A stretch of 64,000 nt of DNA from Ignavibacteria bacterium UBA2360 (lineage in GTDB: Bacteria; Bacteroidota; Ignavibacteria; Tepidaquicellales; OLB5): NCBI GenBank assembly GCA_002344125.1, contig DDTQ01000012.1:124001-188000 (forward strand), written 5' to 3'. How positions within the stretch are numbered: position 1 is the first letter of the stretch; each line of letters opens with the position of its first letter. The position numbers and the translations under genes are program-made. Shown here piece after piece: positions 8,065 to 16,328 of the stretch. Under the pieces are notes generated by a model. That model did no database searches, was not told where the DNA came from, and saw nothing but the letters and a program-made list of their open reading frames with translations.

Positions 8065-9852
8065 TTATTTAATCAACATCATTTTTTTGGTTTCGCTGAA
8101 ATCACCTGCGGTAATTCTGTAGAAATAAATACCGCTGGTCAAATTTGATGCGTTGAAATCATATGTATAAAATCCTGCATTCATTTCCTGTGAAACAAGC
8201 TGTGAAACAACCTGACCCAGGGTATTATAAACGCTTATTGTAACAAATGCAGCATTTGGTATAGCGAAGTTTATCTTTGTTTCAGGGTTGAACGGATTTG
8301 GATAATTCTGCGATAAACTGAAAGATTGCGGAATTCCGCTGCCGTTATTATTGATACCTACAACTGGTGAGACATTTGACCCATCATAGAATATTCTGTT
8401 TTGTCCTGCAGCAACAAAAGTAACTCCGCCGCCATAAGCATTAACACCTGTTCTGAAGCCTGAAACATCGGGTGAAGTAGTTGTGTTGGCATCAATATTT
8501 GTTGTTACAACAGTTCTGCTGGTAGGCGGCAAAGTAAATGCGGAAGTATATATAACAGTATCTACACTTGCAGATCCTTTGGAAACATAAGAAATCCTGT
8601 AAGCGCCCTGCTGTTCGCTGCACTCAATTCTGCCCCTGTCGCAGTCATTTGCAAAGTTAGCAATTGCACCAAGATTTGGCCAATAGGCGCCTGATTCCGT
8701 TGTGAAGTTGTACATGACTTTTTTAACGCCGCCAGTGGTTTGTGTCCATATACATGCCATTTCGTTTGTTTGCCTGTTTACTGCAATTTCAGGGTCAACT
8801 TCAGGATCAGCAGTTGCCTGTACATTAAACTGTGTCCATGTGGTGGCTGTACCGAAATTTCCAAGTGCAATTCTGTTGAGTCTTAAGTTCGCATTTGAAG
8901 GTGTAAGATCATTTGTGAAGGCAACATATAAAGAATCATAAGATGCGCCATGCCTGTAATCCATATCAATATTAAAATCGTTAAAAGTATTCCTAACAGA
9001 ATCATGTACCCATGCAAGTCCGCCATTCATTGATAAAGCTGCTCTTAGCCCAATACCGGCACCTGTGCCAGAATTGACGTGTTGATATGCTACAAACCAG
9101 TAAGTGAGGCCATATGACCAGTAATAACTATCAGCTACGATTGAAGGATTCAAATGTCCGCCGCCTGAAGGGGTACTGATTATTGATACTACATTTAATC
9201 CGCCGCCATTTGCATCATAAACTAACCAATAAAGATCTCCGTCAAAAGACGAAACAGTTGAAGTTCTGCAAGCTGCGAAACCGAGCTTAAATGTGTTAGC
9301 TGAATCTGCTATGAAAAAATCGAATGAATGCCATTTTGTTGTGCCGCCGGGATTAATGGAAGCAATGTATGCCCATGTTGCTCCCTGATCAGTTGATTTC
9401 ATTACGCGAAGTGAATCTCTGTTGGCAGATATATAAGCTATATATTTGTTGCCAAGTGAATCTACTTCCAGATCAAGACCTGCCTGTGTATTGTTTGCAG
9501 GCGGCTGGTAAGCCGGTGCGTTATCAACTATAAAATCACCTGCGCCCCAGTCACCTGTAAAAGGCGGTTGAATATAGTTTTCAATATTCAGAAATGGTTT
9601 GTTTTCAATATTCTGGTTTCCCGTAAATCTTTCAGGGAATTCTCTTTGAAGCCTATCCTTTAGCTGGTTATACAGCTGAACATTTCCGCTTCTTCTGGCT
9701 TCAAGAGTCTGACGCCACAATACTGCGTATGGTGAATTATCCTGGACGAATGATTGGTCCGGGTAAGCTTCAGAATGGACATTTAAAGATTGTGAGTACG
9801 TGGATGTAATGCATAAAAACAATACTAGAATCATCAATAATGTTGATTTCAT
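8065..9852 (-). CDS. Secreted Asp-box (sialidase-like fold) protein with type IX secretion sorting domain
   Basis: 595 residues. A Sec signal peptide (MKSTLLMILVLFLCITSTYS) leads into a long region with Asp-box motifs such as STDQGATWAYI and SMNGGLAWVHD, suggesting a beta-propeller. Sialidase catalytic residues cannot be assigned. The last 85 residues are a type IX secretion C-terminal domain: SLSQNYPNPFNPETKINFAI, then FVTISVYNTLGQVV and SGIYFYRITAGDF, ending KKMMLIK. The protein should cross the outer membrane by T9SS, with its tail removed on export. The ATG has GGAGC nine bases upstream. It is a single-gene unit flanked by terminators on both sides. Confidence 0.88.
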   Translation of the reverse strand: MKSTLLMILVLFLCITSTYSQSLNVHSEAYPDQSFVQDNSPYAVLWRQTLEARRSGNVQLYNQLKDRLQREFPERFTGNQNIENKPFLNIENYIQPPFTGDWGAGDFIVDNAPAYQPPANNTQAGLDLEVDSLGNKYIAYISANRDSLRVMKSTDQGATWAYIASINPGGTTKWHSFDFFIADSANTFKLGFAACRTSTVSSFDGDLYWLVYDANGGGLNVVSIISTPSGGGHLNPSIVADSYYWSYGLTYWFVAYQHVNSGTGAGIGLRAALSMNGGLAWVHDSVRNTFNDFNIDMDYRHGASYDSLYVAFTNDLTPSNANLRLNRIALGNFGTATTWTQFNVQATADPEVDPEIAVNRQTNEMACIWTQTTGGVKKVMYNFTTESGAYWPNLGAIANFANDCDRGRIECSEQQGAYRISYVSKGSASVDTVIYTSAFTLPPTSRTVVTTNIDANTTTSPDVSGFRTGVNAYGGGVTFVAAGQNRIFYDGSNVSPVVGINNNGSGIPQSFSLSQNYPNPFNPETKINFAIPNAAFVTISVYNTLGQVVSQLVSQEMNAGFYTYDFNASNLTSGIYFYRITAGDFSETKKMMLIK

Positions 9853-9998
9853 GATTTGCTCCTTGTTTAGTTTGTTACGAATATTTAAAGTTTGGACAAC
9901 TTTACTAAAATTTCAATTCAATAATACTTACATACAGATATTTTAAATTACTGAAAAACAAATAAATAGAGTTTTATTTTTTTTGCAATATTTCAAAA

Positions 9999-10035
9999 TA
10001 AAAAAAGCCTGTTCATTGTGAACAGACTTTTTTTA
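9999..10035. terminator. Bidirectional hairpin terminator
   Basis: CTGTTCA and TGAACAG form a stem with loop TTG, extended by G-C and A-T pairs after one mismatch, with A-run and T-run flanks. It ends the small exported protein gene (10054-10386, minus strand). Confidence 0.85.
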
Positions 10036-10053
10036 TGAGAACTTTTAAACTTT

Positions 10054-10386
10054 TTATTTTGAAAGTGTGATCGAAGTTATGGAACAAAGATCAACGCCTC
10101 TCATGTAATATTGAACGCCGTCATCAGCTGTGAACATAATATCCCAGCTGCAGTGTTCAGGATCAACGCCTGTGAATGTGAAATCGAATGTTTCGCCGTC
10201 AAGGATCATATCTTTAGGGATAACGTCGCTTCCCCAGTTATCAGCGGCGCTGGGTGAAATGAATACATCAACCAGTATCATACCGGTATTGTTTGTAATA
10301 GAAAAATTCTGGTTCTGCGCGTTAGCACTTTGACCGAAAATGAATAAGCCAAGTACAGCAGCAAAAATAAAAAGTGATCTTTTCAA
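10054..10386 (-). CDS. Small exported protein of unknown function (TTG start)
   Basis: 110 residues. I place the start at a TTG (10384-10386) because AAAGGAGG lies five bases upstream, and the product then opens with a clean signal peptide (KRSLFIFAAVLGLFIFGQSANA). An upstream ATG at 10518 would put 44 poorly structured residues before it. The mature part, about 85 residues, is beta-rich with FSITNNTGMILVDVFISPS, WGSDVIPKDMILDGETF and a closing GVDLCSITSITL. It has two Cys, in HCSWD and DLCS, which could pair in the periplasm. I do not recognise a named family. It is a single gene with its own terminator. Confidence 0.7.
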   Translation of the reverse strand: MKRSLFIFAAVLGLFIFGQSANAQNQNFSITNNTGMILVDVFISPSAADNWGSDVIPKDMILDGETFDFTFTGVDPEHCSWDIMFTADDGVQYYMRGVDLCSITSITLSK

Positions 10387-10623
10387 TGTTCCTCCTTTAG
10401 GAATTTTAATTATTGGAACGTGAAAATATATATTTACGGAATCTAAAACAATAGGATAAACGGAAATGAAATGTAGGAAAAATCCTACAAATTTACAGAT
10501 TCGAGTGCGTTTCGACAATGCAAAGTGAAATTCATCGATTTTGAGTGATTTTTAAAGAATCCGGATAAATGCATAAACGACAATACGCAGAATTTTTCTT
10601 TTACATAAGCAATTCTGATTTGT

Positions 10624-10631
10624 TATCTTTG
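10624..10631 (+). promoter_or_regulatory. Candidate -7 element TATCTTTG
   Basis: Exact TAnnTTTG match on the plus strand, 272 bases before the lpd start. If active it would give a long leader that includes the hairpins at 10694-10776. No good -33 TTG is seen at the usual spacing. Confidence 0.4.
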
Positions 10632-10637
10632 AATTGT

Positions 10638-10780
10638 TAAGAAAAACCAACTTAACAGAAATGCTGCAAAGCTTCAAGCATGACCCCCTAAGTCCCTCCT
10701 GTAATCCGTAAATTGTACGCCTTGTTAGATAGAGCGAAAGAAAAATGGAAAACGGGAGGGCATTTTTTTCTCCCCCGGTG
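10638..10780 (+). ncRNA. Possible structured leader or small RNA upstream of lpd
   Basis: CCCTCCTGT (10694-10702) can pair over nine positions with ACGGGAGGG (10752-10760, one G-U pair), and that stem is followed directly by CATTTTTTTC, a terminator-like arrangement with a 49-base loop. The same GGGAG can instead pair with CTCCC at 10770-10774 around the T-run. Two exclusive pairings of one segment downstream of a -7 element is the shape of an attenuator. I do not recognise a known riboswitch or 6S/SRP/tmRNA signature, so this is a structural suggestion only. Confidence 0.3.
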
Positions 10781-10902
10781 ATCTAAGGTAAAATTACAGA
10801 ATTGAGTAAATCTGTTTTAATGCGTATTTTAGCGGATACCATCGAATAAAATAAATCAAAAAATTACATATTTCCCGTAAAAACAGGGAAACAGGATAAA
10901 AA

Positions 10903-12327
10903 ATGGCAAAAAGTGAATTTGATGTAGTAGTACTCGGCGGTGGCGTAGGCGGTTACTCAGCGGCAATCCGCGCTTCGCAGCTAGGTTTGAAAACAGCGCT
11001 TGTTGAAACAGCAAGGCTCGGCGGCATTTGTCTTAACTGGGGATGTATCCCCTCGAAATCGCTGCTGAAAGCAGCCGAAGTTATGCACATGATGAAAAAA
11101 TCGAAAGAGTTTGGCATAACAACCAGCGGCGTTGAATTTGATTTTGCCGCGGTAGTTAAGCGCTCACGTGATGTTGCCGATAAATCAGAAAAGGGCGTAC
11201 AGTACCTTATGAAGAAAAACAAGATCACTAATATTACCGGTTACGGCAAACTGAAAAAACATGCGGGCGGAACACTTATTGAAGTCTATAACGGTGATAA
11301 GCTAACAGAAGAACTGGTTGCAAAACATACAATTGTCGCAACCGGCTCAAGAGCGCGTTCATTCCCGGGAATGGATGTTGACGGTAAACGCGTGTTATCA
11401 TTTATGGAAGGTATTGTACTTGATAAGCAGCCTGAGAGCGTTACGATTATCGGCGCAGGCGCTATTGGTATGGAATTTGCGTACTTCTGGAATGCATTTG
11501 GCGCAAAAGTAACAGTTGTTGAAATGCTTGACCAGCCACTGCCGATGGAGGATAAAGAAATGAGCGATGTTGTTGGCAGGGAGTACAGGAAAATGGGTAT
11601 CAATGTAATGACAGGCACAAAAGTGGAAAGCATTAAAGTTGAAAAGACAGCGCCAAACAGCAAAACAGAAAAGGTAATTACAAAAGTAAGCGGAAAAAAT
11701 AACGCTGAAATTGAAAGTGATATTGCTCTTGTAGCTGTTGGATTTGCCGGTAACGTTGAAGGTTTCGGTCTGGAAGAGCTTGGAGTTAATGTTGAGAGAG
11801 GCTTTATAAAGGTTGATAGCGACTATAAGACAAATGTTGCGGGTGTTTACGCCATAGGTGATGTAAACGGTCCGCCATGGCTTGCGCATGTTGCGGCGGC
11901 AGAAGGCATTAACTGCGCTGAAAAAATAGCGGGTCACCATGTGCCCGATGTTGATTACAACTGCATACCGGCAGTTACGTTCTGTCAGCCGCAGGTTGCA
12001 TCTGTGGGTATGACGGAGAAGAAAGCTAAAGAGCTGGGTTATGAAGTTAAAGTAGGCAAATTTCCTTTCAGCGCCAGCGGCAAGGCCAGGGCAGTTGGTG
12101 AAACTGCGGGTCTGGTTAAACTGATATTTGACGCGAAGTACGGCGAGTTATTAGGCGCGCATATTTGCGGAAATGAAGCGAGTGAACTTATAGCAGAAAT
12201 TACTCTGGGTAAATCACTGGAAGCAACTTACGAACAGATAGTGAGAACCGTTCACGCTCACCCCACACTTGCCGAAGCGATCATGGAAGCTGCAGCTGAT
12301 GCATACGGTGAGGCGATAAATATTTGA
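10903..12327 (+). CDS. lpd: Dihydrolipoyl dehydrogenase
   Basis: 474 residues, standard size for the E3 flavoprotein shared by 2-oxoacid dehydrogenases and the glycine cleavage system. It reoxidises dihydrolipoamide with NAD+. Visible: FAD-binding GGGVGG at 12-17, redox-active disulfide Cys43-Cys48 in GGICLNWGCIPSK, NAD-binding GAGAIGMEFA, the second FAD motif VYAIGDVNGPPWLAHVA, and the C-terminal catalytic HAHPT at about 451-455. No E1 or E2 genes are beside it. Instead two peroxiredoxins follow, so it may also supply electrons to thiol peroxidase systems; that is inference from context. Confidence 0.96.
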   Translation: MAKSEFDVVVLGGGVGGYSAAIRASQLGLKTALVETARLGGICLNWGCIPSKSLLKAAEVMHMMKKSKEFGITTSGVEFDFAAVVKRSRDVADKSEKGVQYLMKKNKITNITGYGKLKKHAGGTLIEVYNGDKLTEELVAKHTIVATGSRARSFPGMDVDGKRVLSFMEGIVLDKQPESVTIIGAGAIGMEFAYFWNAFGAKVTVVEMLDQPLPMEDKEMSDVVGREYRKMGINVMTGTKVESIKVEKTAPNSKTEKVITKVSGKNNAEIESDIALVAVGFAGNVEGFGLEELGVNVERGFIKVDSDYKTNVAGVYAIGDVNGPPWLAHVAAAEGINCAEKIAGHHVPDVDYNCIPAVTFCQPQVASVGMTEKKAKELGYEVKVGKFPFSASGKARAVGETAGLVKLIFDAKYGELLGAHICGNEASELIAEITLGKSLEATYEQIVRTVHAHPTLAEAIMEAAADAYGEAINI

Positions 12328-12405
12328 TCTCGGATTTGGGATTGTTGATTGTGGATTTTAAAATATAAATTAAATAAAATAAAAGCTGAGTTAGCGGATG
12401 ATCAA

Positions 12406-12433
12406 AGAGAGATCCTTCGCTTCGCTCAGGATA
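12406..12433 (+). repeat. Dispersed GATCCTTCGCTTCGCTCAGG-type repeat
   Basis: The segment GAGATCCTTCGCTTCGCTCA followed by GGAT is a common short intergenic repeat style in this group of genomes. It ends about 15 bases before the peroxiredoxin start codon, inside what would be its leader. Confidence 0.45.
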
Positions 12434-12447
12434 AAAGGGAGTTCAAA

Positions 12448-12927
12448 ATGGCATTAAAGGTCGGAGATAAAGCACCGGAATTCACATTACCATCATTCAC
12501 ACCATCAGAAGAGCTTGCGCAGATATCACTGGGTGATTACAAAGGAAAGAATGTTGTACTGTTATTTTTCCCGCAGGCATTCACAGGTGTATGCACAACA
12601 GAAATGTGTACAATGAGCGATAACTTCAATTCATACCAGGGTATGAACGCAGAAATACTGGGTATCAGCGTTGACGGCACATTTGTGCAAAAGGCTTTTG
12701 CTGAAAAGAACGGAATTAAAATTCCGCTCTTAAGCGATTTCAACAAGGAAGTGATAAGGAAGTACGATGTTGTGCAGGCTGAGTTCGCGCATGGCCAAAA
12801 GGAAACAGCTCAGAGGGCTGTATATCTGATCGATAAAGATGGAGTGATAAAGTATGTTGAGGTCACAGAAAACCCGGGTGTGCAGGTGAATTTTGACGCA
12901 TTGAAAACAGCTGCTGCAGGAGTGTAA
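12448..12927 (+). CDS. Peroxiredoxin (AhpC/TSA-Redoxin family)
   Basis: 159 residues from the ATG at 12448, which follows AAAAGGGAG. A frame open further upstream would only translate a dispersed repeat. The active-site motif PxxxTxxC is present as PQAFTGVC with peroxidatic Cys49; a second Cys at 54 (CTTEMC) could resolve. The N-terminal VGDKAPEFTLPSF and the VYLIDKDGVIKYVEV strand are typical. It should reduce hydroperoxides in the cytoplasm using thioredoxin-like donors. It lies 120 bases after lpd and is separated from a second peroxiredoxin by a tandem repeat array. Confidence 0.92.
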   Translation: MALKVGDKAPEFTLPSFTPSEELAQISLGDYKGKNVVLLFFPQAFTGVCTTEMCTMSDNFNSYQGMNAEILGISVDGTFVQKAFAEKNGIKIPLLSDFNKEVIRKYDVVQAEFAHGQKETAQRAVYLIDKDGVIKYVEVTENPGVQVNFDALKTAAAGV

Positions 12928-12961
12928 GAATCGTAAGCGAAGCTATCTCATGATCAATGAG

Positions 12962-13233
12962 ATTGCCGCGCTCACTTCGTTCGCTCGCAAAGATGCTGGG
13001 ATCAATGAGATTGCCGCGCTCACTTCGTTCGCTCGCAAAGATGTTGGGATTAATGAGGTTGGCGCGCTCACTTCATTCGTTCGCAAAGATGTTGGGATTA
13101 ATGAGATTGCCGCGCTCACTTCATTCGTTCGCAAAGATGCTGGGATAAATGAGGTTGCCGCGCTCACTTCGTTCGCTCGTAACGATGTTGGGATAAATGA
13201 GATTGCCGCGCTCACTTCGTTCGCTCGCAAAGT
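12962..13233 (+). repeat. Six-copy tandem array of a 48-bp element
   Basis: Units begin at 12962, 13010, 13058, 13106, 13154 and 13202; the last is cut short at about 13233. Each is 48 bases with consensus start ATTGCCGCGCTCACTTCGTT and end GGGAT.AATGAG. Copies differ at a few positions (for example GCTCGC versus GTTCGC, GATGCT versus GATGTT). Because 48 is a multiple of three and the unit lacks stops in several frames, long artificial frames run through it on both strands. There is no spacer sequence, so this is not CRISPR. ATCTCATGATCAATGAGAT at its left edge forms a 7-bp inverted pair. Confidence 0.93.
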
Positions 13234-13342
13234 AATTTTGGATTCTAAGTTAATTTAATTCAAGGGAGCTAATCATTTGAAATTATAGCAGAAGATTCGA
13301 AATTACTTTTTATAGTTAATTGCAATATGGACTTTTGAGCAG

Positions 13343-13395
13343 CCACGGGCTTTAGCCCGTGGATTACGATAATAAATTCCAGCGGCTTTAGCCGC
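13343..13395. repeat. Two TTTA-loop palindromes
   Basis: CCACGGGC-TTTA-GCCCGTGG (13343-13362) and GCGGC-TTTA-GCCGC (13382-13395) are perfect stems with the same loop, 19 bases apart. This is the form of a dispersed REP-like element. It lies 57-109 bases upstream of bcp. Confidence 0.6.
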
Positions 13396-13451
13396 GATTC
13401 AAATTATATTACAAGGGGGCAGCAGCCCCTTGTTGTTTAAAGGAGAAAATC

Positions 13452-13904
13452 ATGTTAAAAGCTGGAGATAAGGCGCCGGAATTCAGTCTTATGGCTGATA
13501 GCGGTGAAAAAATTTCGCTGAAGGAATACAGGGGCAAAAAAGTTGTGCTGTATTTCTACCCCAAAGATATGACCAGCGGCTGCACGCAGGAAGCGTGCGA
13601 CTTTCGTGATAATATCCAAAAGATAGAAAAGAAAAACGCCGTTGTTATAGGTGTCTCGCCGGATGATACCAAGAGTCACAACAAGTTCAAAGATAAATAC
13701 GAACTGCCGTTCACATTGTTGAGCGATGAAACAAAAACCATGCTCAACGATTACGGCGTTTGGCAGGAAAAAAGTATGTATGGAAGGAAGTATATGGGTG
13801 TTGTAAGAACAACTTTCATAATTGATGAAAAAGGTAAGATAGAAAAGATTTATGAGAAGGTAAAAGTACCGGGTCATATAGAGGAAATTCTACAGAATTT
13901 ATAG
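13452..13904 (+). CDS. bcp: Thioredoxin-dependent peroxiredoxin (BCP/PrxQ)
   Basis: 150 residues, the normal length for bacterioferritin comigratory protein. Motif PKDMTSGCTQEACDFRD gives peroxidatic Cys44 and resolving Cys49 in the CxxxxC pattern of atypical 2-Cys PrxQ. The rest (VVIGVSPDDTKSHNKFKDKY, LPFTLLSDE, RTTFIIDEKGKI) fits the family closely. It detoxifies peroxides in the cytoplasm with thioredoxin as donor. A strong AAAGGAGAAAATC ribosome site precedes the ATG. It is the second peroxiredoxin within 1.5 kb and only distantly similar to the first. Confidence 0.95.
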   Translation: MLKAGDKAPEFSLMADSGEKISLKEYRGKKVVLYFYPKDMTSGCTQEACDFRDNIQKIEKKNAVVIGVSPDDTKSHNKFKDKYELPFTLLSDETKTMLNDYGVWQEKSMYGRKYMGVVRTTFIIDEKGKIEKIYEKVKVPGHIEEILQNL

Positions 13905-13967
13905 TTGTTTTTTTAATAGGTTAGGTGTTATATTACGTCCATTCATTAACCAAAATAGAATACTGAT

Positions 13968-14375
13968 ATGAAAAAAAACAACACACTGGCAGCTATGATG
14001 TTGGTTTCAGTTTTTGTGTCAATGGCATTTTTGCAGGCTTGCAATGTTTCCACTGCGAATCTTTCTGATGTGAAGCTTTGCACAGAAAAGAACAGCAGCA
14101 ATGTTTGTGACTCTGACGCTTCCACATTTCCCTCATCAACACCGGTAATATACTGTTCTGCAAATCTGAAGAACGCACCTTCGGGTACGAAAGTAACATT
14201 TGAATGGAAACACGGCAGTGAAAGTTTAGGAAAAGCTGATGTGGAAACATCATCAGGAACTGTAGTCTCCAATTTTACAACAAATGGCGCAGTTGAGCCG
14301 GGAAGTTACTCCGTGACAGTTAAAATAAATACTGATAACTCTACACCAATTACAAGAGAGTTTACGATAGAATAA
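13968..14375 (+). CDS. Small lipoprotein of unknown function
   Basis: 135 residues. A signal peptide ends in the lipobox FLQAC (Cys25). The mature part carries a Cys pair candidate (KLCTEKNSSNVCDSD) and a predicted beta-sandwich with GTKVTFEWKHGSESLGKADV and GSYSVTVKINTDN, an Ig-like pattern. It should be anchored to a membrane facing the periplasm or surface. I do not recognise the family. It is followed by its own terminator and preceded by AT-rich DNA. Confidence 0.7.
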   Translation: MKKNNTLAAMMLVSVFVSMAFLQACNVSTANLSDVKLCTEKNSSNVCDSDASTFPSSTPVIYCSANLKNAPSGTKVTFEWKHGSESLGKADVETSSGTVVSNFTTNGAVEPGSYSVTVKINTDNSTPITREFTIE

Positions 14376-14393
14376 TTAAACACTTTCATCTAT

Positions 14394-14425
14394 TAAAAAA
14401 GCCATTCATTTGAATGGCTTTTTTT
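14394..14425 (+). terminator. Rho-independent terminator
   Basis: GCCATTCA-TT-TGAATGGC with flanking A-run and a seven-base T-run. It ends the small lipoprotein gene. Confidence 0.9.
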
Positions 14426-14465
14426 ATTTTTAAATTTTTCTATTTTTCAATAAAAATCAAACCCT

Positions 14466-14473
14466 TATCTTTG
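14466..14473 (+). promoter_or_regulatory. Candidate -7 element TATCTTTG
   Basis: Exact TAnnTTTG match 26 bases before the start of the HerA-like ATPase gene and just after the preceding terminator. The -33 region is AT-rich without a clear TTG. Confidence 0.45.
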
Positions 14474-14498
14474 CCAATACATCTAATATATTACAACT

Positions 14499-16070
14499 AT
14501 GGGAGATACTGAAAGAAAAGAAAAATTCATCCGGTCGATAAATGATGGATATGCTTTTAAGGGTGAAACAATTACGCTCGGTGCGGCAATTCTGGATAAA
14601 GAAGTACTAACCGGCACTCATATAAAGCTGCCGCTTAAGACCATGAACAGGCACGGGCTTATAGCCGGCGCCACGGGAACAGGTAAAACCAAAACACTGC
14701 AATTAATTACTGAATCACTTGCGGCAAAAAGTGTGCCGGTGGTTGTGATGGATATCAAAGGTGACTTAAGCGGTGTAGCAAAGCCGGGAACGGCAAATCC
14801 GAAAGTTGATGAGCGTATGCAGCACATTGGGCTGCCATGGAATCCGGAAGGAAACACCATCGAATTTTTAACAATCTCTGCTGAAAAGGGTACGAGGTTA
14901 AGGGCTACTACATCGGAGTTCGGCCCCGTGTTGTTTTCGAGAATGCTGGAGCTGAATGAAACGCAATCAAGTTTGGTATCAGTGATCTTTAAATATTCAG
15001 ATGATAAGCAGCTTCCGCTGCTCGATCTGGCTGATATGAAGCGCCTGCTGCAGTACATACAGGAAGAAGGCAAAGCGGAATTTGAAGCTTCTTACGGTAA
15101 AGTATCATCAAGTTCACTTGGAATTATTTTGCGCAAGATAGTTGAACTTGAACAGCAGGGCGCAAATCAATTCTTTGGTGAGCGTTCATTTGAAGTAGAA
15201 GATCTTGCAAGATGCGACAGCAATGGCAGAGGAATTATATCTGTAATAAGGCTTATTGATATGCAGCAAAAACCGAAGTTGTTTTCAACCTTCCTGCTGA
15301 GCCTGCTGGCTGAAATTTATAATACTTTCCCTGAAGAGGGTGACTTAGACCAGCCGAAACTTGTGATATTCATAGATGAGGCTCATTTATTATTCAATGA
15401 AGCAAGTGACGCGTTGTTGAGTCAAATTGAAAGCATTATAAAGCTCATCAGGTCAAAAGGGGTTGGAATATTTTTCTGCACACAGAATCCGAATGATATA
15501 CCAAATGTTGTGCTGAGTCAATTAGGAATGAAGGTTCAGCATGCGCTCCGCGCTTTTACCGCCAAGGATAGAAAGGACATTAAGCTGATATCTGAAAATT
15601 ATCCTATGAGTGAATTTTATGATATTGATGACCTGCTAACAAGTATGGGTATTGGCGAAGCGGCTGTAACGGTGCTGAGCGAAAAAGGGAATCCGACGCC
15701 GCTTGCAGCTACGCTGCTGTGCGCTCCGCGCTCAAGGATGGATATACTTACCCCAACCGAAATAGAAGAAATAATTGCCGGCTCAAAAATCGCAGCAAAG
15801 TACAATGAAGTTATTGACAGAGAAAGCGCACTGGAGATACTGAACAAAAAAATTGAAGAGCATGCGGCTGAGCAGAAAAAAGAAGCTGAAGAAAACGGTG
15901 AGCAAAAAACAAAATCAGCCAAAACAGAAAAAAGTACGGTTGAAAAAGTATTGACAAGTACAACTGCAAGACAAGTCGGTAGGACTGTAGCGCGTGAGGT
16001 CACACGCGGTTTACTGGGAGTGCTTGGTATTGGCGGTACCCGCCGGAAGAAGAAATCAAGCTGGTTTTAA
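14499..16070 (+). CDS. HerA-like ATPase, DUF853 family
   Basis: 523 residues. P-loop GATGTGKT at 57-64, DIKGDLSGVAKPG just after, Walker B VIFIDEAHLLF at about 289-299, and the downstream GVGIFFCTQNPNDIP. This order matches the DUF853 (YjgR) branch of HerA/FtsK-like ATPases, which form hexameric rings. The exact substrate of the family is unsettled. The last 90 residues are charged and coiled-coil-like (EQKKEAEENGEQKTK) and end in a basic RRKKKSSWF. No nuclease partner (NurA) or other defence gene is adjacent, so a housekeeping role is as likely as a defence one. Confidence 0.85.
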   Translation: MGDTERKEKFIRSINDGYAFKGETITLGAAILDKEVLTGTHIKLPLKTMNRHGLIAGATGTGKTKTLQLITESLAAKSVPVVVMDIKGDLSGVAKPGTANPKVDERMQHIGLPWNPEGNTIEFLTISAEKGTRLRATTSEFGPVLFSRMLELNETQSSLVSVIFKYSDDKQLPLLDLADMKRLLQYIQEEGKAEFEASYGKVSSSSLGIILRKIVELEQQGANQFFGERSFEVEDLARCDSNGRGIISVIRLIDMQQKPKLFSTFLLSLLAEIYNTFPEEGDLDQPKLVIFIDEAHLLFNEASDALLSQIESIIKLIRSKGVGIFFCTQNPNDIPNVVLSQLGMKVQHALRAFTAKDRKDIKLISENYPMSEFYDIDDLLTSMGIGEAAVTVLSEKGNPTPLAATLLCAPRSRMDILTPTEIEEIIAGSKIAAKYNEVIDRESALEILNKKIEEHAAEQKKEAEENGEQKTKSAKTEKSTVEKVLTSTTARQVGRTVAREVTRGLLGVLGIGGTRRKKKSSWF

Positions 16071-16109
16071 CCAGGATTAACATGATTTGCTTGATTTTTT
16101 TTAAGTAAG

Positions 16110-16240
16110 ATCGAAAGCGGATTTGACGGATATTACAGATTTTCACGGATTAACGGTTAGATAAGGTATGAAATAGGAATTTATAAGATTGCTAGATAAA
16201 CGCCATAGGCGGGCGAAGCGCTAAAGCTCCTCGCAAATCG
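16110..16240. repeat. Dispersed repeat remnants in the gap before the nucleotidyltransferase
   Basis: The gap contains a GGATATTACAGATTTTCACGG-like segment (about 16126-16150) and a CGCCATAGGCGGGCGAAGCG segment (16200-16219), both resembling short dispersed repeats of this group. No coding frame is seen. Confidence 0.35.
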
Positions 16241-16328
16241 TTATGTGTAACTTTTGTTTAGCTTTAAAATGCTTAAATTGATAATTCAAAATTATGCCCT
16301 CCATTAAAACATTAGAAGGGCATTATAT

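Larger units (their letters stand above)
10387..10902. other. 516-base gap: promoter element and possible structured leader RNA
   Basis: The left part holds the Shine-Dalgarno and upstream region of the minus-strand exported protein. On the plus strand TATCTTTG at 10624-10631 matches the TAnnTTTG -7 element. Downstream of it are two mutually exclusive pairings of one G-rich segment (described separately). The last 80 bases before lpd are AT-rich with ACAGGGAAACAGGAT as the ribosome-binding area. I see no open frame of useful length. Confidence 0.5.
12928..13451. other. Repeat-filled gap between two peroxiredoxin genes
   Basis: 524 bases holding, in order, a degenerate inverted fragment of the 48-bp element (about 12928-12951), the six-copy array (12962-13233), an AT-rich stretch and two TTTA-loop palindromes (13343-13395). 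GGAGAAAATC immediately before 13452 supplies the ribosome site of bcp. Confidence 0.8.

Noticed and set aside
12349..12447. N-terminal extension of the first peroxiredoxin
   Set aside because: It translates a dispersed DNA repeat and the family start MALKVGDKAPEF at 12448 has its own ribosome site.
12962..13233. CRISPR array
   Set aside because: The units are directly adjacent with no unique spacers and no cas genes are near.
12950..13258. A 102-residue open frame (and a 95-residue frame on the opposite strand) running through the tandem array
   Set aside because: The frames exist only because the 48-bp unit is a multiple of three and lacks stops; both strands and a second plus-strand frame are open, there is no ribosome site, and the product is a pure repeat.
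14499..16070. HerA-type defence system
   Set aside because: No NurA, SIR2 or other effector gene is adjacent and the protein fits the widespread DUF853 family.
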